Assembly: GCA_030643145.1 (NCBI GenBank) | Contig: DAOWMJ010000094.1 | Location: forward strand, 1-7,940 | Length of the DNA: 7,940 nt | From: Candidatus Latescibacterota bacterium | Lineage (GTDB): Bacteria > Krumholzibacteriota > Krumholzibacteriia > Krumholzibacteriales > WJIX01 | Reading direction: 5' to 3' | In this document: positions 6,778-7,940 of the stretch, piece by piece | Layout of the letters: each line of letters opens with the position of its first letter | Position numbering within the stretch: position 1 is the first letter of the stretch | Translations under genes and position numbers: made by a program | The notes under the pieces: generated by a model | The model's input: only the letters and a program-made list of their open reading frames with translations | What the model was told of the DNA's origin: nothing | The model's database searches: none

Positions 6778-7128
6778 ATGGTAAATCTAAAAATCAATAA
6801 AGCGGAGAATATTAAAGCTGCCGAAGTGAATATGGAAGGAGCGGAAAATGTGACTGTCAGATGGTTGATTTCCGGAGAGGATGGGGCGCCTAACTTTGCG
6901 ATGCGATTATTCGAGGTTGGGAAGGGAGGAAAAACTCCATTTCATACACATTCCTGGGAACATGAAGTATATATCCTGGAAGGAGAAGGCAAACTTCTAT
7001 TTGAAAAGGAGGAAAGAGATTTCTCAAAAGATTCATTTATCTTCGTGCCGAATGGTAAAAAACATTCTTTCATAAATACCGGAGAAGATCCCCTTAAATT
7101 TCTGTGTGTTGTTCCAGACAAGCAGTAA
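6778..7128 (+). CDS. Small single-domain cupin protein
   Basis: A 116-residue cupin_2 type protein, probably a cytoplasmic metal-binding beta-barrel; the substrate cannot be told from sequence. The first cupin motif is at 51-69 with His56, His58 and an acidic ligand at Glu61 or Glu63. The second is PNGKKHSFIN at 91-100, an exact PxGxxHxxxN with His96. Metal ligands are therefore intact. The start is the ATG with AAGGAG seven bases upstream; a further 23 codons upstream are open but lack family features. A weak promoter (TTGAGT, 19 bases, CATAAT at 6741-6746) may drive it from the 226-base region shared with the divergent phosphatase gene. It has no enzyme partner nearby; candidates include sugar or small-molecule binding or an isomerase or dioxygenase role. 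Confidence 0.88.
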   Translation: MVNLKINKAENIKAAEVNMEGAENVTVRWLISGEDGAPNFAMRLFEVGKGGKTPFHTHSWEHEVYILEGEGKLLFEKEERDFSKDSFIFVPNGKKHSFINTGEDPLKFLCVVPDKQ

Positions 7129-7147
7129 CCCTTTTTATTTTATGAGT

Positions 7148-7176
7148 TTGACAAAACCCGGGATTGGTTATATTTT
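7148..7176 (+). promoter_or_regulatory. Predicted sigma-70 type promoter for the outer-membrane protein gene
   Basis: A perfect -35 TTGACA (7148-7153), 17-base spacer and -10 TATTTT (7171-7176) lie between the cupin and the next gene. The predicted start near 7183 leaves a leader of about 38 bases. The spacer contains the palindrome CCCGGG. The same -35/-10 pair drives the ywlE-like gene, which suggests the same housekeeping sigma factor. Confidence 0.7.
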
Positions 7177-7220
7177 TAGGATAGCTCCACAGTTAAGGAA
7201 ACTCTGAAAGGATTGGGAAA

Positions 7221-7940
7221 ATGATAAAAAAACTTGTGTTGCTAAATATTGTTTCAGCGCTCCTGTTAGCTGTTGTGGGGTCTGCTTCAGCGCAGATGCT
7301 CTTTAGAAACAAAAAAATGTACGGGCCGGTCCCGGGTATGAGTATTAACATAAATATCGGCTTCATCGACGGACCCGACGCTTCACACCTTGCCGAACAT
7401 CTTGACTACTGGGCTCAGCAACAAAACGGCTCTGAAATGTTTAATGAAATCTCTACTTCGCCGTATATGCAGGTCGGATATGAATATCGAATTGCGCCCC
7501 GGTTCTTTTTAACCACAAAACTCAATTTTTCATATTTAAAAGCAAAGAGCGCCGGTAATTATGTTAAGAACACTACCATTGATCTTTTAATTAACCGCAA
7601 ATTAGAAATATACCTACTGAGTCTCGATTTCGGATTTAAGCACTATTTCTCAAAACCAATGCCGCGAACTGTCTGTCCCTATTTCGGGGTAGGGCTTTCC
7701 CCTGTTCTTCCGATGGTACGATTGAATAACGATTCGTATCTCGCGGCAACGCGTGAACCGTACGATAACCCTGAAGAAACAATCTCTAAAAACAGTCTGG
7801 TAGTCGGAGCTCATGCTGAATTCGGGCTGAACTATTTTATTACAAACAGGTTCTCCGCGGGCATAGAAGGCAGATTCCAGATGTGCCAGAGTGATTTCGA
7901 AATCCACGATGGTAATTTCGATATAAAATACGCTGCGTTC
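7221..7940 (+). CDS. Putative outer-membrane beta-barrel protein (cut by window edge)
   Basis: I do not recognise a specific family. The frame is open from ATG 7221 through the last base (240 codons), with AAAGGA eight bases before the start. Residues 1-24 form a classic Sec signal peptide: MIKK, a hydrophobic core and SASA before Gln25. The mature part has many short alternating strands rich in Tyr, Phe and Gly, for example YMQVGYEYRI near 81-90, CPYFGVGLSPVLP in the middle and RFSAGIEGRFQM toward the visible end, as in eight- to twelve-stranded outer-membrane barrels of the OmpW or OMP_b-brl kind. Loop-like polar stretches separate them. The C-terminal strand, which usually ends in an aromatic residue, is beyond the edge. 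It has its own promoter, so it is not dependent on the cupin gene. The envelope location is inferred. Confidence 0.8.
   Translation, partial: MIKKLVLLNIVSALLLAVVGSASAQMLFRNKKMYGPVPGMSININIGFIDGPDASHLAEHLDYWAQQQNGSEMFNEISTSPYMQVGYEYRIAPRFFLTTKLNFSYLKAKSAGNYVKNTTIDLLINRKLEIYLLSLDFGFKHYFSKPMPRTVCPYFGVGLSPVLPMVRLNNDSYLAATREPYDNPEETISKNSLVVGAHAEFGLNYFITNRFSAGIEGRFQMCQSDFEIHDGNFDIKYAAF

Noticed and set aside
7650..7907. Minus-strand open frame opposite the outer-membrane protein gene
   Set aside because: It lies inside a gene with signal peptide and barrel pattern and shows no features of its own.

Overview
This is an ordinary-looking chromosomal stretch from a Gram-negative (diderm) bacterium that I cannot place in a phylum. 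The diderm reading rests on a signal-peptide-bearing protein that looks like an outer-membrane beta-barrel, a probable lipoprotein and a TatC translocase. Base composition looks moderate (mid-40s % GC by eye, not counted). Three of the ten genes whose start can be judged begin with TTG behind a strong Shine-Dalgarno sequence. I see no insertion sequences, phage genes, CRISPR arrays, tRNAs or rRNAs.

Layout: nine genes on the minus strand run from about 6551 down to the left edge. In transcription order they are a YwlE-type low-molecular-weight phosphatase, ilvE, rpiB, glyA, a ComEB-type dCMP deaminase, nrdR, a putative lipoprotein of unknown function, tatC and a polyprenyl diphosphate synthase cut by the left edge. 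From ilvE onward the gaps are short (12 to 122 bases), so ilvE to ispB is plausibly one transcription unit. It has a good sigma-70 type promoter and a small leader hairpin in front of ilvE. The phosphatase has its own TTGACA/TATTTT promoter. On the plus strand, reading away from this block, are a small single-domain cupin and, behind its own consensus promoter, a putative outer-membrane protein cut by the right edge.

How the genes fit together: the middle of the block is a nucleotide and one-carbon set. GlyA makes the methylene-tetrahydrofolate used by thymidylate synthase, the dCMP deaminase makes the dUMP it acts on, and NrdR represses ribonucleotide reductase genes. RpiB supplies ribose 5-phosphate and IlvE handles branched-chain amino acids. 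The left end is envelope-related: lipoprotein, Tat translocase and isoprenoid chain synthesis. The ywlE, rpiB, glyA order recalls the ywlE-ywlF-ywlG-glyA region of Bacillus subtilis, here with ilvE inserted.

I found no convincing new system. The items most worth a second look are the unrecognised lipoprotein with an odd lipobox and a hairpin around its ribosome binding site, the ilvE leader, the possible arginine-phosphatase specificity of the YwlE-like protein, and the unidentified outer-membrane protein.
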